Counted from the first letter of the stretch, positions 36,783 to 45,703 are shown. The stretch: DNA of 64,000 nucleotides from Eubacteriales bacterium (GCA_029974035.1 JARKQG010000135.1:13208-77207), one strand, 5' to 3'. The notes: a model not told the origin generated them from the sequence alone. Program-made: numbers and translations.

Positions 36783-38155
36783 TGGAAAGATTGACGCATA
36801 CGCTGACCCCGCGCGAGATCGTGCGCGAGCTGGACCGCTACATCATCGGCCAGGACGAGGCCAAGCGCGCGGTGGCCATCGCGCTCAGAAACCGCTACCG
36901 CCGGGCGCTTCTGCCCGACGAGATCCGCGATGAGGTGACGCCCAAGAATATCCTCATGGTGGGGCCCACCGGCGTGGGCAAGACCGAGATCGCCCGCAGG
37001 CTGGCGCGCCTGGTGGACGCGCCCTTTGTCAAGGTGGAAGCCACCAAGTTTACGGAAGTGGGCTATGTGGGCCGCGACGTGGATTCCATCATCCGCGACC
37101 TGGTGGAGGCGTCCATCCGCCTGGTGCAGGCGCACCACGCGGAGGCCGTGGGCGAAAAGGCCGCCCGCGCCGCCGAGGAGCGGCTGGCGGACCTGATCGT
37201 CCGTCCCGCCAAAAAGGTCAACCCCATCGACGTGCTGCTGGGCAACAAGCCCAAGGAGCCGGATGTTCCGCCGGAGGAGCGCGCCCGCGTTAGCCAGAAG
37301 CGCGAGGATGTATTGAGGGCGTTGGCAAACGGCGAACTGGAGCACACGCTGGTGGAGATCGAGGTGGCGGAAAAGCTTCCGAAAAACGAGATTCCCGGCA
37401 CCGATGTCAACGTGAACGACATGCTGGGCTCCATCCTGCCCAAGCGCACCAAGCTGCGCAAGGTGGAGGTTTCCGAGGCGCGGCGCATCCTGCTGGCCGA
37501 GGAGGAGGAGAGCCGGATCGACATGGACGCGGTGTACTCCGAGGCCATTCAGAAGGCCGAGCAGGACGGCATCGTGTTTCTGGACGAAATTGACAAGGTG
37601 GCGGGCAAGAACGCCGGGCACGGCCCGGATGTGTCCCGCGAGGGCGTACAGCGGGACATCCTGCCCATTGTGGAGGGCTCTACGGTGCCCACCAAGTACG
37701 GCCCGGTGAAAACCGACCACATCCTCTTCATCGCGGCGGGTGCGTTCCACGTGGCGAAGGTCGCCGACCTGATCCCGGAACTGCAGGGGCGCTTCCCGGT
37801 GCGCGTGACGCTGAAGCCGCTGACCCGAGAGGACTACCGCCGCATCCTGACCCAGCCGGAGAACGCGCTGATCCGCCAGTATCAGGCGCTGCTCAAGGTG
37901 GACGGCGTGTCGCTGAGGTTTGACGACAGCGCCATCGACGCCATCGCGGAGTTTGCCTGGCTTTCCAACGAAAACAGCGAGAACATCGGCGCCCGCAGGC
38001 TGCATACGGTGCTGGAAGGCATTTTGAGCGATGTGGCCTTCAACGCCGGCGGCGGCGACGCACCCGAGGTGGAGGTTGTGGTGGACGCGGCCTACGCCCG
38101 GGCGCGGTTGGGCGACGAGTGCGCGGAGAAGGACCTGCACAAGTACATCCTGTGA
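36782..38155 (+). CDS. hslU: ATP-dependent protease ATPase subunit HslU (ClpY)
   Basis: 457 residues from ATG 36782, overlapping the hslV stop by one base. AAA+ unfoldase that feeds HslV. N-terminus LTPREIVRELDRYIIGQDEAKRAVAIAL, Walker A MVGPTGVGKTEIARRLA, family-specific TEVGYVGRDVDSIIRDL, Walker B IVFLDEIDKVA, and a C-terminal tail ending LHKYIL, which inserts into HslV. A hairpin follows; codY, the usual next gene in Bacillus, is absent. Confidence 0.97.
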   Translation: MERLTHTLTPREIVRELDRYIIGQDEAKRAVAIALRNRYRRALLPDEIRDEVTPKNILMVGPTGVGKTEIARRLARLVDAPFVKVEATKFTEVGYVGRDVDSIIRDLVEASIRLVQAHHAEAVGEKAARAAEERLADLIVRPAKKVNPIDVLLGNKPKEPDVPPEERARVSQKREDVLRALANGELEHTLVEIEVAEKLPKNEIPGTDVNVNDMLGSILPKRTKLRKVEVSEARRILLAEEEESRIDMDAVYSEAIQKAEQDGIVFLDEIDKVAGKNAGHGPDVSREGVQRDILPIVEGSTVPTKYGPVKTDHILFIAAGAFHVAKVADLIPELQGRFPVRVTLKPLTREDYRRILTQPENALIRQYQALLKVDGVSLRFDDSAIDAIAEFAWLSNENSENIGARRLHTVLEGILSDVAFNAGGGDAPEVEVVVDAAYARARLGDECAEKDLHKYIL

Positions 38156-38171
38156 CCGGGCGCGGTTTGTG

Positions 38172-38199
38172 AGGCCCGCGGGCGTATGCCCGCGGGCCT
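38172..38199 (+). terminator. Hairpin after hslU
   Basis: A perfect 12-bp inverted repeat (38172-38183 and 38188-38199) with a 4-base loop, 16 bases after the hslU stop. No strong T-run follows; likely the end of the long housekeeping transcript. Confidence 0.65.
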
Positions 38200-38216
38200 T
38201 GTGGCGCTTCCCGCTC

Positions 38217-38245
38217 TTTACACCGGCGGGAAAATGCGGTACAAT
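38217..38245 (+). promoter_or_regulatory. Promoter of the DUF308-pdp-polymerase unit
   Basis: TTTACA (38217-38222) and TACAAT (38240-38245), 17-base spacer, about 50 bases before the GTG at 38297. Confidence 0.65.
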
Positions 38246-38296
38246 CGAATTGTGGGAATCCGCGCTCCGGCGCGGTCCTGAAGGGGAGGGGTTACT

Positions 38297-38836
38297 GTGC
38301 GGGCGTTATCCGTCATTCTGGGCATTGTGCTCATCGTCGGCGGCGTGGTGTTCATCGCAAGCCCCGGCGCCATGATGTTGGGCGTGGGTTCGCTGATCGG
38401 CCTTTTTATCCTGATTCACGGCGTGGGCTCGCTGATCGGGCACTACCGCTTTCGCGCGCTGGGCGACGGCTGGGGCGTCGCGGGCGCGATCCTCTCCGTG
38501 GTGCTGGGCATCCTTCTGATGACCAGCGTACAGCTTCAGCTGGTCACCAACCTGACGGTCGTGTTCATCGCCGGCATTTGGATGATGGCGGCGGGCGTGG
38601 TGCTGATGGCGACCGCCATCCGCATGTCCCGCTACGCCGTCGCAATGCCCTGGGAGCGGCCGAGCAGGGCCTGGCTGTGGCTGCTGCTGCTGGGGCTTAT
38701 CCTGATCATCCTGGGCATCCTGGCCTACGTGCATCCGCTGGCGGGCGTGATGACGATGAGCCTTCTCATGGGCGTATATGTGATCGCCGCGGGCGTCAAC
38801 CTGATCGCGCTGGCCTGCTGCCGGTCGGACTGGTGA
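38297..38836 (+). CDS. DUF308 (HdeD-like) integral membrane protein
   Basis: 179 residues from a GTG with GGGAGGGG upstream. Six membrane helices arranged as three similar hairpins, the HdeD/DUF308 pattern; RMSRYAVAMPWERP is a polar loop between the third and fourth pairs. HdeD is linked to acid resistance in enteric bacteria, but the function here is unknown. It is followed 28 bases later by a nucleoside phosphorylase gene. Confidence 0.82.
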   Translation: MRALSVILGIVLIVGGVVFIASPGAMMLGVGSLIGLFILIHGVGSLIGHYRFRALGDGWGVAGAILSVVLGILLMTSVQLQLVTNLTVVFIAGIWMMAAGVVLMATAIRMSRYAVAMPWERPSRAWLWLLLLGLILIILGILAYVHPLAGVMTMSLLMGVYVIAAGVNLIALACCRSDW

Positions 38837-38864
38837 CGGCGCCGCGGAGTCCGGAGGTTTATCC

Positions 38865-40175
38865 ATGATCAATCCTGTGGATGTCATTCTCAAAAAACGC
38901 GCGGGCCGGGCGCTGACAAAAGAGGAAATCGAGGCCTTCGTCGCCGGATCGGTGGACGGCTCCTTCCGGGAGTACCAGGTTTCCGCGATGCTGATGGCCA
39001 TTGCCATCCGCGGCATGACGGACCGGGAAACCCGGGACCTGACGATGGCCATGGCCCATTCCGGCGAGATGCTGGACCTCTCCGCCATCGCCGGGCTCAA
39101 GGTGGACAAGCACTCCACCGGCGGCGTCGGCGACACCACTACGCTGATTTTGACGCCCCTGGTCGCTGCCTGCGGCGCGAAGGTGGCCAAGATGAGCGGG
39201 CGCGGGCTGGGGCATACCGGCGGCACGCTGGATAAGCTGGAGTCCATCCCGGGCATGCGGGTGGATCTCACCATCGAGCAGTTTGAGGCGCAGGTCAACC
39301 GCATCGGCTGTGCGGTGATCGGGCAGACCAAGTCCCTCGCGCCGGCGGACAAGCTGTTTTACGCCCTCCGGGATGTGACGGGTACCGTGGATTCGATGCC
39401 GCTCATCGTCTCCTCCATCCTGTCCAAGAAGATCGCGGCGGGCTGCGACGCGGTGGTGCTGGATGTGAAAACCGGCACCGGCGCGATCATGCCGACGCTG
39501 GCAGGTTCCATCGAGTTGGCCCAAAAGATGGTCGCCATCGGCAACATGACCGGGCGACGCTTTTCCGCGCTGGTGACGGACATGGATCAGCCGCTGGGTA
39601 TGAACGTGGGCAACGCCCTCGAAGTGGAGGAGGCCATCGACGTGCTTTCGGGCCGCGCGGAGGGCGACCTTCTGGAGGTGTCGCTGATGCTGGGCGCCTA
39701 CATGCTGGTGGGCGCGAAGCGCGCCGGGAGCGTCGACGAAGGCAAGGCCATGCTGCGCCGGGCGCTGGCAAGCGGCACCGGGCTGAAAAAGCTCGCGGAG
39801 ATGATCAAGGCCCAGGGCGGCGATCCGGAGGTGGCCTACCACCCGGAGCGCCTGCCCCGGGCCAGGAAGTCCATGCTCTTTCGCGCGGAGACGGGCGGCT
39901 TTGTGCGGCGGATGCACGCCGAGCGGATTGGAAACGCCGCCCGGGCGCTGGGTGCGGGCCGCGAGCGCAAGGAGGACGGCATCGACCCCTCCGTGGGCAT
40001 CCTGATGAAGGTGCGGCTGGGCGACGGCGTGGCGGTCGGGCAGCCGCTGTGCGAAGTGCGCGCGTCGGAGAAGTCCGACGTAGAGCGGGCGATGGCGCTC
40101 CTCGCCGGCGCGGTGGAGATCGGCCCGGAGCCCGCGCCCAGGCCGCCGCTGATCCACGCGGTGATCGGGGCCTGA
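38865..40175 (+). CDS. pdp: Pyrimidine-nucleoside phosphorylase
   Basis: 436 residues, the usual length. It splits uridine, thymidine or deoxyuridine with phosphate to a free base and (deoxy)ribose-1-phosphate. Signatures: KHSTGGVGDTTTLIL, KMSGRGLGHTGGTLDKLESIPG, VDSMPLIVSSILSKKIAAG and LDVKTGTGA. Thymidine phosphorylase (deoA) is very similar; the length and the KHSTGGVGD loop fit the broad-specificity Gram-positive enzyme. The polymerase gene starts two bases after its stop. Confidence 0.93.
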   Translation: MINPVDVILKKRAGRALTKEEIEAFVAGSVDGSFREYQVSAMLMAIAIRGMTDRETRDLTMAMAHSGEMLDLSAIAGLKVDKHSTGGVGDTTTLILTPLVAACGAKVAKMSGRGLGHTGGTLDKLESIPGMRVDLTIEQFEAQVNRIGCAVIGQTKSLAPADKLFYALRDVTGTVDSMPLIVSSILSKKIAAGCDAVVLDVKTGTGAIMPTLAGSIELAQKMVAIGNMTGRRFSALVTDMDQPLGMNVGNALEVEEAIDVLSGRAEGDLLEVSLMLGAYMLVGAKRAGSVDEGKAMLRRALASGTGLKKLAEMIKAQGGDPEVAYHPERLPRARKSMLFRAETGGFVRRMHAERIGNAARALGAGRERKEDGIDPSVGILMKVRLGDGVAVGQPLCEVRASEKSDVERAMALLAGAVEIGPEPAPRPPLIHAVIGA

Positions 40176-40177
40176 CC

Positions 40178-41407
40178 ATGGACAGGGTTATCCTGCACTG
40201 CGACTGCAATGGATTTTACGCTTCGGTGGAGTGCAAGGACCGCCCGGAGCTTCGCGATGTGCCGATGGCCGTGGCGGGGGACCCGAAGAACCGGACGGGC
40301 ATCATTCTGGCGAAAAACGAGCGGGCCAAGGCCTATGGCGTCAAGACCGCCGAAACGGTCTACGCGGCAAAGCGCAAGTGCCCGGCGCTGGTGCTGGTGC
40401 CGCCGCGCCACCGCCGCTATCAGGAGATTTCCCGGGCGGTCAACCGGCTGTACCTCGATTATACCGACCAGGTGGAGCCCTTTGGCATCGACGAGAGCTG
40501 GCTGGACGTGACCGGCTCTCTTTCGCTTTTAAGCACCACCGGGCCGCTCCTGGCGGACGAACTGCGCCGGCGGGTGCGGGAGGAGATCGGCATCACCATC
40601 TCCGTGGGCGTCAGCTTTTGCAAAATCCTGGCCAAGATGGGCTCGGACCTCAAAAAGCCGGATGCCACCACCGTGCTGACCCGGGAAAACTTCCGGGAGC
40701 GCATCTGGAACCTGCCGGCGGGGGACATGCTGTTTGCGGGGCGATCCACGGTGACGCGGCTGGAGAAGTACGGCATCCGCACCATCGGAGACATTGCCCG
40801 GGCGGATCGGGAGGACCTCGTTCGTCTGATGGGAAAGGGCGGCGGCCAGCTGTGGGACTATGCCAACGGCCTGGACGACGCCCCCGTGCTGCCCTTTGAC
40901 CGGCACGACGAAGTCAAGTCCGTCGGGAACGGCATGACATTCCCGCGGGACCTGACGACGGATGAGGAGATTCGAGCCGCCCTTTCGATGCTGGCGGACG
41001 AGGTGTCCACCCGCATGCGCGCCCACGGCGTCAAGTGTCAGACGGTGGCGGTGCACATCAAGGACCCGGCCATGAAGACCATCTCCCGTCAGACCGCGCT
41101 CAGGCACCCGACGAGGCTCCAGGCGGAGCTCACCGAGCAGGCGATGCGGCTGGTACGCGCTCACTGGCGCCCGGACGCGCCGGTGCGCGCGCTGACGCTG
41201 ACCGCCGCCGGCCTCATCCCGGAAGACGAGGACGCGGCGCAGCTGTCCATCTTCGGGGAGGACGACGAAAGGCGGCGGGAGAAGCTGGAAAAGCTGGAGG
41301 ACGCGGTGTACAGGATTCGCAGCCGCTTCGGCCCCGGCAGCATCAAGGTGGGCGCGCCGGACGCGGTGCTGGGCAGAGAGCGCCCGCCGGAGCCCGGTGA
41401 CGAATAG
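40178..41407 (+). CDS. dinB: Y-family DNA polymerase (DNA polymerase IV type)
   Basis: 409 residues from ATG 40178. Translesion polymerase. First metal-binding aspartate in LHCDCNGFYASVEC, the second pair in FGIDESWLDVTG, and the little-finger domain in the C-terminal third. GVSFCKILAKMGSDLKKPDATTVL is typical of the palm-thumb region. No LexA box precedes it, and it is read with pdp and the DUF308 gene, so SOS control is not visible here. Confidence 0.92.
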   Translation: MDRVILHCDCNGFYASVECKDRPELRDVPMAVAGDPKNRTGIILAKNERAKAYGVKTAETVYAAKRKCPALVLVPPRHRRYQEISRAVNRLYLDYTDQVEPFGIDESWLDVTGSLSLLSTTGPLLADELRRRVREEIGITISVGVSFCKILAKMGSDLKKPDATTVLTRENFRERIWNLPAGDMLFAGRSTVTRLEKYGIRTIGDIARADREDLVRLMGKGGGQLWDYANGLDDAPVLPFDRHDEVKSVGNGMTFPRDLTTDEEIRAALSMLADEVSTRMRAHGVKCQTVAVHIKDPAMKTISRQTALRHPTRLQAELTEQAMRLVRAHWRPDAPVRALTLTAAGLIPEDEDAAQLSIFGEDDERRREKLEKLEDAVYRIRSRFGPGSIKVGAPDAVLGRERPPEPGDE

Positions 41408-41420
41408 CGCGGCCGGACGG

Positions 41421-42176
41421 TCACGCCCACTGTCCGTACAATTCGCGCATCCAGCCGCGCACGTCCATGCCGTAGGCGGCGGCGAGGTTTTCGTCGGACA
41501 GCGCGGCCCTTGCCTCGCCGCGGGCGATGATCTCGCCCCGGTTCATCAAAATGGCCTCGTCGCCCCAGGCGCGGGCCAGGCTGAGGTCGTGGACCACGGA
41601 CACCACGGAGCGCCCCGTGTCCCGCACCCAGCGCCCGATCAGATGAAACACCTCTTTTTGATAGGCCAGGTCCAGGTGATTGGTGGGCTCGTCCAGGAGC
41701 AGCAGCTCCGGGTCCTGGGCCAGCAGCTGCGCCAGAAATGCCCGCTGCAGCTCGCCGCCGGACAGCGTCAGCACGGAATGGTCCCGCAGCGCCGCCATGC
41801 CCGTGGCATGAAGCGCCCGCTCCACCTGGGTTTCATTGTCCGCGCCGGGTTCGGAAAACGGCCCGCCCCGGTAGGCGTAGCGGCCCAGCCGCACCACCTG
41901 GTCCACCGTGAAGGCATAGCCAACCGAATGGTTCTGCGCCAGAAGGCCCAGTTTTCGGGCCAGCGCGGCGGGCCTCAGCCGCGAAAGGTCCGTGCCGTCC
42001 ATGAAGACCGCGCCCTCGCAGGGGATCATCTGCGCGATGGCGTTCAGAAGCGTGGACTTGCCCGCGCCGTTGGGGCCGACGATCATCAGCCACCGCCCCG
42101 AAGGCAGGATAAGCGAGGCGCGGTTGACCACCGTCAGCCTGCCGTAGCGAACCGTGACATCCCGTACATCCAGCAT
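41421..42176 (-). CDS. Corrinoid/iron-type ABC transporter ATP-binding protein
   Basis: 251 residues. FecE/BtuD family ATPase with Walker [18 protein letters not shown], signature LSGGELQRAFLAQLLAQ and Walker B LLLLDEPTNHLDLA. Its ATG directly follows the permease stop. The operon sits under a cobalamin riboswitch, so the substrate is most likely vitamin B12 or another corrinoid rather than a siderophore. Confidence 0.9.
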   Translation of the reverse strand: MLDVRDVTVRYGRLTVVNRASLILPSGRWLMIVGPNGAGKSTLLNAIAQMIPCEGAVFMDGTDLSRLRPAALARKLGLLAQNHSVGYAFTVDQVVRLGRYAYRGGPFSEPGADNETQVERALHATGMAALRDHSVLTLSGGELQRAFLAQLLAQDPELLLLDEPTNHLDLAYQKEVFHLIGRWVRDTGRSVVSVVHDLSLARAWGDEAILMNRGEIIARGEARAALSDENLAAAYGMDVRGWMRELYGQWA

Positions 42177-43196
42177 TCAGCGCACCCTTCTGGTCTTGAA
42201 AAAGATGTAGACAAAGGCGATCGAGCCGACGAAGGACGTGATCACGCCGATGGGCAGTTCCAGCGGCTTCAATAGTACGCGGCTCAAAAGATCCGCCAGC
42301 ATCAGGAACACGCCTCCGGCGAACATCGAGGCGGGCAGCAGCCTGCGGTGATCGGGCCCCACCACCATCCGGGTCATGTGGGGCACCACCAGGCCCACAA
42401 AGCCGATGGTGCCGCCCACGGAAACGCTGACGCCGATCAGCGCCGAAACCGCGATCAGCACCCATCGCTTTACGCGCCGCACATCCACGCCCACGCTCTT
42501 TGCGTTTTCCTCGCCCAGCGCGAAGGCGTTGAGCTCGTTCGCATACCGCAGGATCACCGCGCCGAAGGCCGCCAGCGCCGCCAAAAGCCACGCGGCGTCC
42601 CGGGCGGAGCTGCCTGAAAGGGAGCCCATCGTCCAGAACATGATGGAGCGGACCTTTTCACCCGAAAAAGTCACGATCAGGCTGATGATCGAGTGGGCGA
42701 ACATGGTGAAGATCACGCCCACCAAAATGATCGTGTTGGTGGACAGCGTGCCGTCCAGCCGCGCCGCCAGGCCCATGATCAGCGCCAGCGAACCGAAGGC
42801 GAAGGCCACCGCCATCAGGCTGGTGGCGCCGCCGGCGAGGCCCGGGATCGTCAGCCCCAGCGCGATGGCGAGCGTCGCCCCCAGCGACGCGCCCGCCGAC
42901 ACGCCAAAGGTGGATCCGTCGGCCAGCGGGTTGCGCAATAGTCCCTGCATCGCGCCGCCGGCCAGCGACAGCATCGCGCCGGCGAGCATCACCGAAACCA
43001 CCCGGGGCAGCCGGACGTTCACGATGATCGAGGCGTTCATGCCGCCCTCGAGACCCAGGATGGCCCGGAGCGACTCCAGCGGCGGCACGTAGACGCTGCC
43101 CGCGCCCACGCAGAATAAGAGCGTCGCCAGCGCCGCCGCCGACATCAGCGCGTATTGGAGGGGGGAAAACCCCGGGCGGGGCTTCCTAATCGCCAT
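42177..43196 (-). CDS. Corrinoid/iron-type ABC transporter permease (FecCD/BtuC family)
   Basis: 339 residues, about ten helices. Family stretches: VRLPRVVSVMLAGAMLSLAGGAMQGLLRNPLADGSTFGVSAGA (spread over about 62-105), GTIGFVGLVVPHMTRMVVG and LLSRVLLKPLELPIGVITSFVG. It overlaps the binding-protein gene by 11 bases. It works as a homodimer channel in the BtuCD manner. Confidence 0.92.
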   Translation of the reverse strand: MAIRKPRPGFSPLQYALMSAAALATLLFCVGAGSVYVPPLESLRAILGLEGGMNASIIVNVRLPRVVSVMLAGAMLSLAGGAMQGLLRNPLADGSTFGVSAGASLGATLAIALGLTIPGLAGGATSLMAVAFAFGSLALIMGLAARLDGTLSTNTIILVGVIFTMFAHSIISLIVTFSGEKVRSIMFWTMGSLSGSSARDAAWLLAALAAFGAVILRYANELNAFALGEENAKSVGVDVRRVKRWVLIAVSALIGVSVSVGGTIGFVGLVVPHMTRMVVGPDHRRLLPASMFAGGVFLMLADLLSRVLLKPLELPIGVITSFVGSIAFVYIFFKTRRVR

Positions 43197-44076
43197 AGGC
43201 GAAGTCGCAAAGATCCTGTGCCGCCTCGGTCAGCCGGGGGCCGGGCCGGGTCATGGCGTTGGAGTCCGCGGTGAGAATCCTGCCGTTTTTGACGGCGGAA
43301 ACATCCGCCCAACCGGCGCGGGCGGAGATCTCCTCGGCGGGCGTTGGGCCGTCGCCAAAGTACATCGTGACGGTGACGATCAGGTCCGGATTCCGGGCGA
43401 TGACCTGTTCCTGCGAGATCTCGGCCCAGCCGTCCACATCGGCAAAGATGTTTTCAAGGCCCAGCATTTCGGCCAGCTCGTTCATGAAGGTGCCCTTGCC
43501 GGCGGTCCAGAGTCCGTACTCCAGCGGCGACACCTCAAAATATACCGTGCTGGGCGCCGCGTTTTCGGGCACCTTGGCTATAACCGCGTCAAAGGAGGCG
43601 CGCATGCCGTCGACGAGCGCCTGGGCCTCGTTTTCCCTGCCCACCGCCTGGCCGATGCCCGCGATCGCCTGGTAGACGCCGGCGATGTCGGTCGCCTCGG
43701 TGACGAACACCGGCACGCCCGCCTGCTCGATGGCCTCCACCTGCTCCATCGGCTGCGCCATGGAGCTCATGAGCACAATATCCGGCTTGAGAGCCAGGAT
43801 TTCTTCGATGTTCGTGTTGCCGCCGGAGCCCAGCACCGGCGCCGCCAGCGCTTCCTCCGGATAGTCGCAGTACTCGCCGCGGCCCACCAGGCTTTCGCCC
43901 GCGCCCAGCGCGAACAAAATTTCACACTCGGCGGCGGACAGCGCCGCCACGCGCCCGGCCGGCTCGGCCAGCGTGTGCTGGCGGCCCAGCATGTCGGTGG
44001 ACTGGATTTCCGCCACCGCGCCCAGCGACAACACCAGCATCAGCGCGACAATCAGCGACAAAACCCTCTTGAACAT
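43186..44076 (-). CDS. Corrinoid-type ABC transporter substrate-binding protein (BtuF-like)
   Basis: 296 residues from ATG 44076, with GGGAGG upstream. Signal peptide MFKRVLSLIVALMLVLSLGAVA, with no lipobox cysteine. The helical-backbone binding fold is indicated by RVAALSAAECEILFALGAGESLVGR, GGNTNIEEILALKPDIVLMSS and GKGTFMNELAEMLGLENIFADV. The cobalamin riboswitch in its 5' leader points to a corrinoid substrate. Confidence 0.9.
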   Translation of the reverse strand: MFKRVLSLIVALMLVLSLGAVAEIQSTDMLGRQHTLAEPAGRVAALSAAECEILFALGAGESLVGRGEYCDYPEEALAAPVLGSGGNTNIEEILALKPDIVLMSSMAQPMEQVEAIEQAGVPVFVTEATDIAGVYQAIAGIGQAVGRENEAQALVDGMRASFDAVIAKVPENAAPSTVYFEVSPLEYGLWTAGKGTFMNELAEMLGLENIFADVDGWAEISQEQVIARNPDLIVTVTMYFGDGPTPAEEISARAGWADVSAVKNGRILTADSNAMTRPGPRLTEAAQDLCDFAYGD

Positions 44077-44112
44077 GGTGATTCCTCCCATCGATGTGAT
44101 AAAATGCGGAAA

Positions 44113-44139
44113 ACAAAAACCCCTCCATGCTTCGGAGGG
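44113..44139 (-). terminator. Riboswitch expression-platform terminator
   Basis: Minus-strand hairpin CCCTCC, 7-base loop, GGAGGG (44121-44139), then GTTTTTGTTTT (44110-44120). It lies between the cobalamin aptamer and the binding-protein gene, so ligand binding would stop transcription before the operon. Confidence 0.85.
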
Positions 44140-44169
44140 ATGTCAATCAAACCCAGCCCCAGGAGCATA

Positions 44170-44340
44170 CAAAGCGCACCAGGTCTCCCGGCTTGGCCTC
44201 ATCCTACTCGGACGCCTTCCCGCCCATCGGGCGGTGGCAAAAAGTCCTTTCGTCCGCTTTACGGTTACTGGGATAGCCCGGAATTCTCATCCGCGTTCCC
44301 TCGGCGTTTCCGCCGGCACTTTCGTGCGTTTGCGCTGGCT
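44170..44340 (-). promoter_or_regulatory. Cobalamin (B12) riboswitch aptamer
   Basis: On the minus strand the conserved elements appear in order: GGGAACGCGGATGAGAATTCC, then ATCCCAGTAACCGT, GCCACCG, and the B12 box AAGCCGGGAGACCTGGTGC (about 44176-44194). These match the cobalamin aptamer core. The outer boundaries are approximate. It controls the three-gene corrinoid ABC operon through the terminator at 44113. Confidence 0.92.
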
Positions 44341-44354
44341 ATTCACTTGAAAAA

Positions 44355-44383
44355 AGTGTATCATAAAGGTGTGTGCGCGTCAA
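44355..44383 (-). promoter_or_regulatory. Promoter of the riboswitch-controlled operon
   Basis: TTGACG (44378-44383) and TACACT (44355-44360) on the minus strand with a 17-base spacer, immediately upstream of the aptamer. Confidence 0.5.
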
Positions 44384-44407
44384 GGCACACGTCAAAAAGG
44401 GGGTACG

Positions 44408-44806
44408 ATGATGATCGAAATTGGGATCAAGGGGTGCGCAGAAGCGCGCGTCGAGTACGGAAACACCGCTGAGGCGATGGGCAGCGGCGATTGTCCGGTG
44501 TTTGCCACGCCCGCAATGGTGGCGCTGATGGAAAAAGCCGCCAGCCACTCTGTCGCGCCGCATCTTGCGGAGGGGGAGACCACCGTGGGGGTGTCGCTGA
44601 ACATCCGGCACAGCGCGGCCACGGTCCTTGGGGGCGCTGTGCGCGCGGAGAGCGAGCTCGTCGAGGCCGATGGGCGCAGGCTTTTGTTCCGGGTGACCGC
44701 CTTTGACGCCGCCGGGGAGATCGGCGAGGGAGAGCACGCCCGGGCCATCGTAAACCGAAAAAAATTCCTGGATCGCGCCGGCCGGCGGGAGCCGCAAACG
44801 GTTTGA
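44408..44806 (+). CDS. FlK-like hotdog-fold thioesterase
   Basis: 132 residues from ATG 44408 (44411 is possible), after AAAGGGGG. It resembles the fluoroacetyl-CoA thioesterase FlK. The catalytic Thr-Glu-His set of FlK (Thr42, Glu50, His76) is matched with identical spacing by Thr34 (FATPAM), Glu42 (LMEKAA) and His68 (NIRHSA). Relatives in Bacillota are annotated as general acyl-CoA thioesterases; real fluoroacetate specificity is unlikely and cannot be read here. It is divergent from the riboswitch operon and ends in a strong terminator. Confidence 0.85.
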   Translation: MMIEIGIKGCAEARVEYGNTAEAMGSGDCPVFATPAMVALMEKAASHSVAPHLAEGETTVGVSLNIRHSAATVLGGAVRAESELVEADGRRLLFRVTAFDAAGEIGEGEHARAIVNRKKFLDRAGRREPQTV

Positions 44807-44826
44807 CCCGGGCGCTTCGCGAGAGA

Positions 44827-44866
44827 GCGCGTTCCCGGCAAAACACCGCCGGGAACGCGCTTTTTT
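44827..44866 (+). terminator. Rho-independent terminator after the thioesterase gene
   Basis: Perfect 13-bp GC-rich stem (44827-44839 and 44848-44860), 8-base loop, followed by six T (44861-44866). Confidence 0.93.
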
Positions 44867-44873
44867 GGTCGCG

Positions 44874-45674
44874 TCAGGATTCCGCCGGGCGGATGCTGAC
44901 CTCGCCCGCGCACAGCATAAGCGTGCCCTTCTCCGTGTCCACGATCAGCCGGCAGTCGTCGTCGATGGACCTGGCCAGCGCGGTAAAGCGCTCCTCGCCC
45001 AGCGTCACCGCAACGCGCCTGCCCACCACCAAGGAACGGGCGCGGTAGCCGGCGAGAAACGCGCGCGCCTCAAGATTCCGGTAGCCGTAAAAGCCCTCCA
45101 GTATGAGCGCGGCGAGGCGCGCCCGGGCATCCTCCGGCGCCTTTTCCGGGTACACCGCCCCCGCGATGTCTTGTAGCGCCTCCGGAAAGCCGCCCGGCGG
45201 CGGGGCGAGGTTGACGCCAATGCCCAGCACCGCCGACTCGAGCCGGCCGTCCGCGCCGACGACGCCCTCCGTCAGGATGCCGCAGACCTTTTTTCCATCC
45301 CAAAACACATCGTTGACCCACTTGATTTGCGCCGACCGCCCGGCCAGGCGCTCCAGAGCCTCGGCCACCGCCACCGCGGCCGCGGCGGTGATCAGCGCCG
45401 AATCGGCCGCCTTCACCGCGGGCCTCAGAAGGATGCTCATGTAAAGACCCGTACCCTCCGGCGAAAAAAACGCCCGACGCATCCGCCCCCGGCCGGCAGT
45501 CTGCCTGTCGGCGATGACCACGAGCCCCCCCGGCGCTTTGTCGCGGGCGGCGGCCCGGATTTCATCGTTGGTGGAGGGGCATTCTGCCAGCGTCCGGACC
45601 CGGTAGAAGCCGCGGGACGCGCCCAGCCGGTCCGTCACGGCTCGGGCGGAAAGATTGGAGATGGCGGCGTTCAT
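44874..45674 (-). CDS. birA: Biotin-[acetyl-CoA-carboxylase] ligase, catalytic form
   Basis: 266 residues from ATG 45674. It activates biotin with ATP and attaches it to the carboxylase carrier protein. Motifs: TLAECPSTNDEIRA, DRQTAGRGRMRRAFFSP (the GRGRxxR adenylate loop) and LYMSILLRP, IKWVNDVFWDGKK. No N-terminal helix-turn-helix is present, so this is a monofunctional ligase without repressor activity. It lies 29 bases after the aminopeptidase gene on the same strand. Confidence 0.94.
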   Translation of the reverse strand: MNAAISNLSARAVTDRLGASRGFYRVRTLAECPSTNDEIRAAARDKAPGGLVVIADRQTAGRGRMRRAFFSPEGTGLYMSILLRPAVKAADSALITAAAAVAVAEALERLAGRSAQIKWVNDVFWDGKKVCGILTEGVVGADGRLESAVLGIGVNLAPPPGGFPEALQDIAGAVYPEKAPEDARARLAALILEGFYGYRNLEARAFLAGYRARSLVVGRRVAVTLGEERFTALARSIDDDCRLIVDTEKGTLMLCAGEVSIRPAES

Positions 45675-45703
45675 CCGATCACCCCGGTCAAAAATCTTTT
45701 GAA

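Noticed and set aside
36647..38140. 497-codon open frame on the minus strand
   Set aside because: It is antisense to hslU, a complete, well-known gene.
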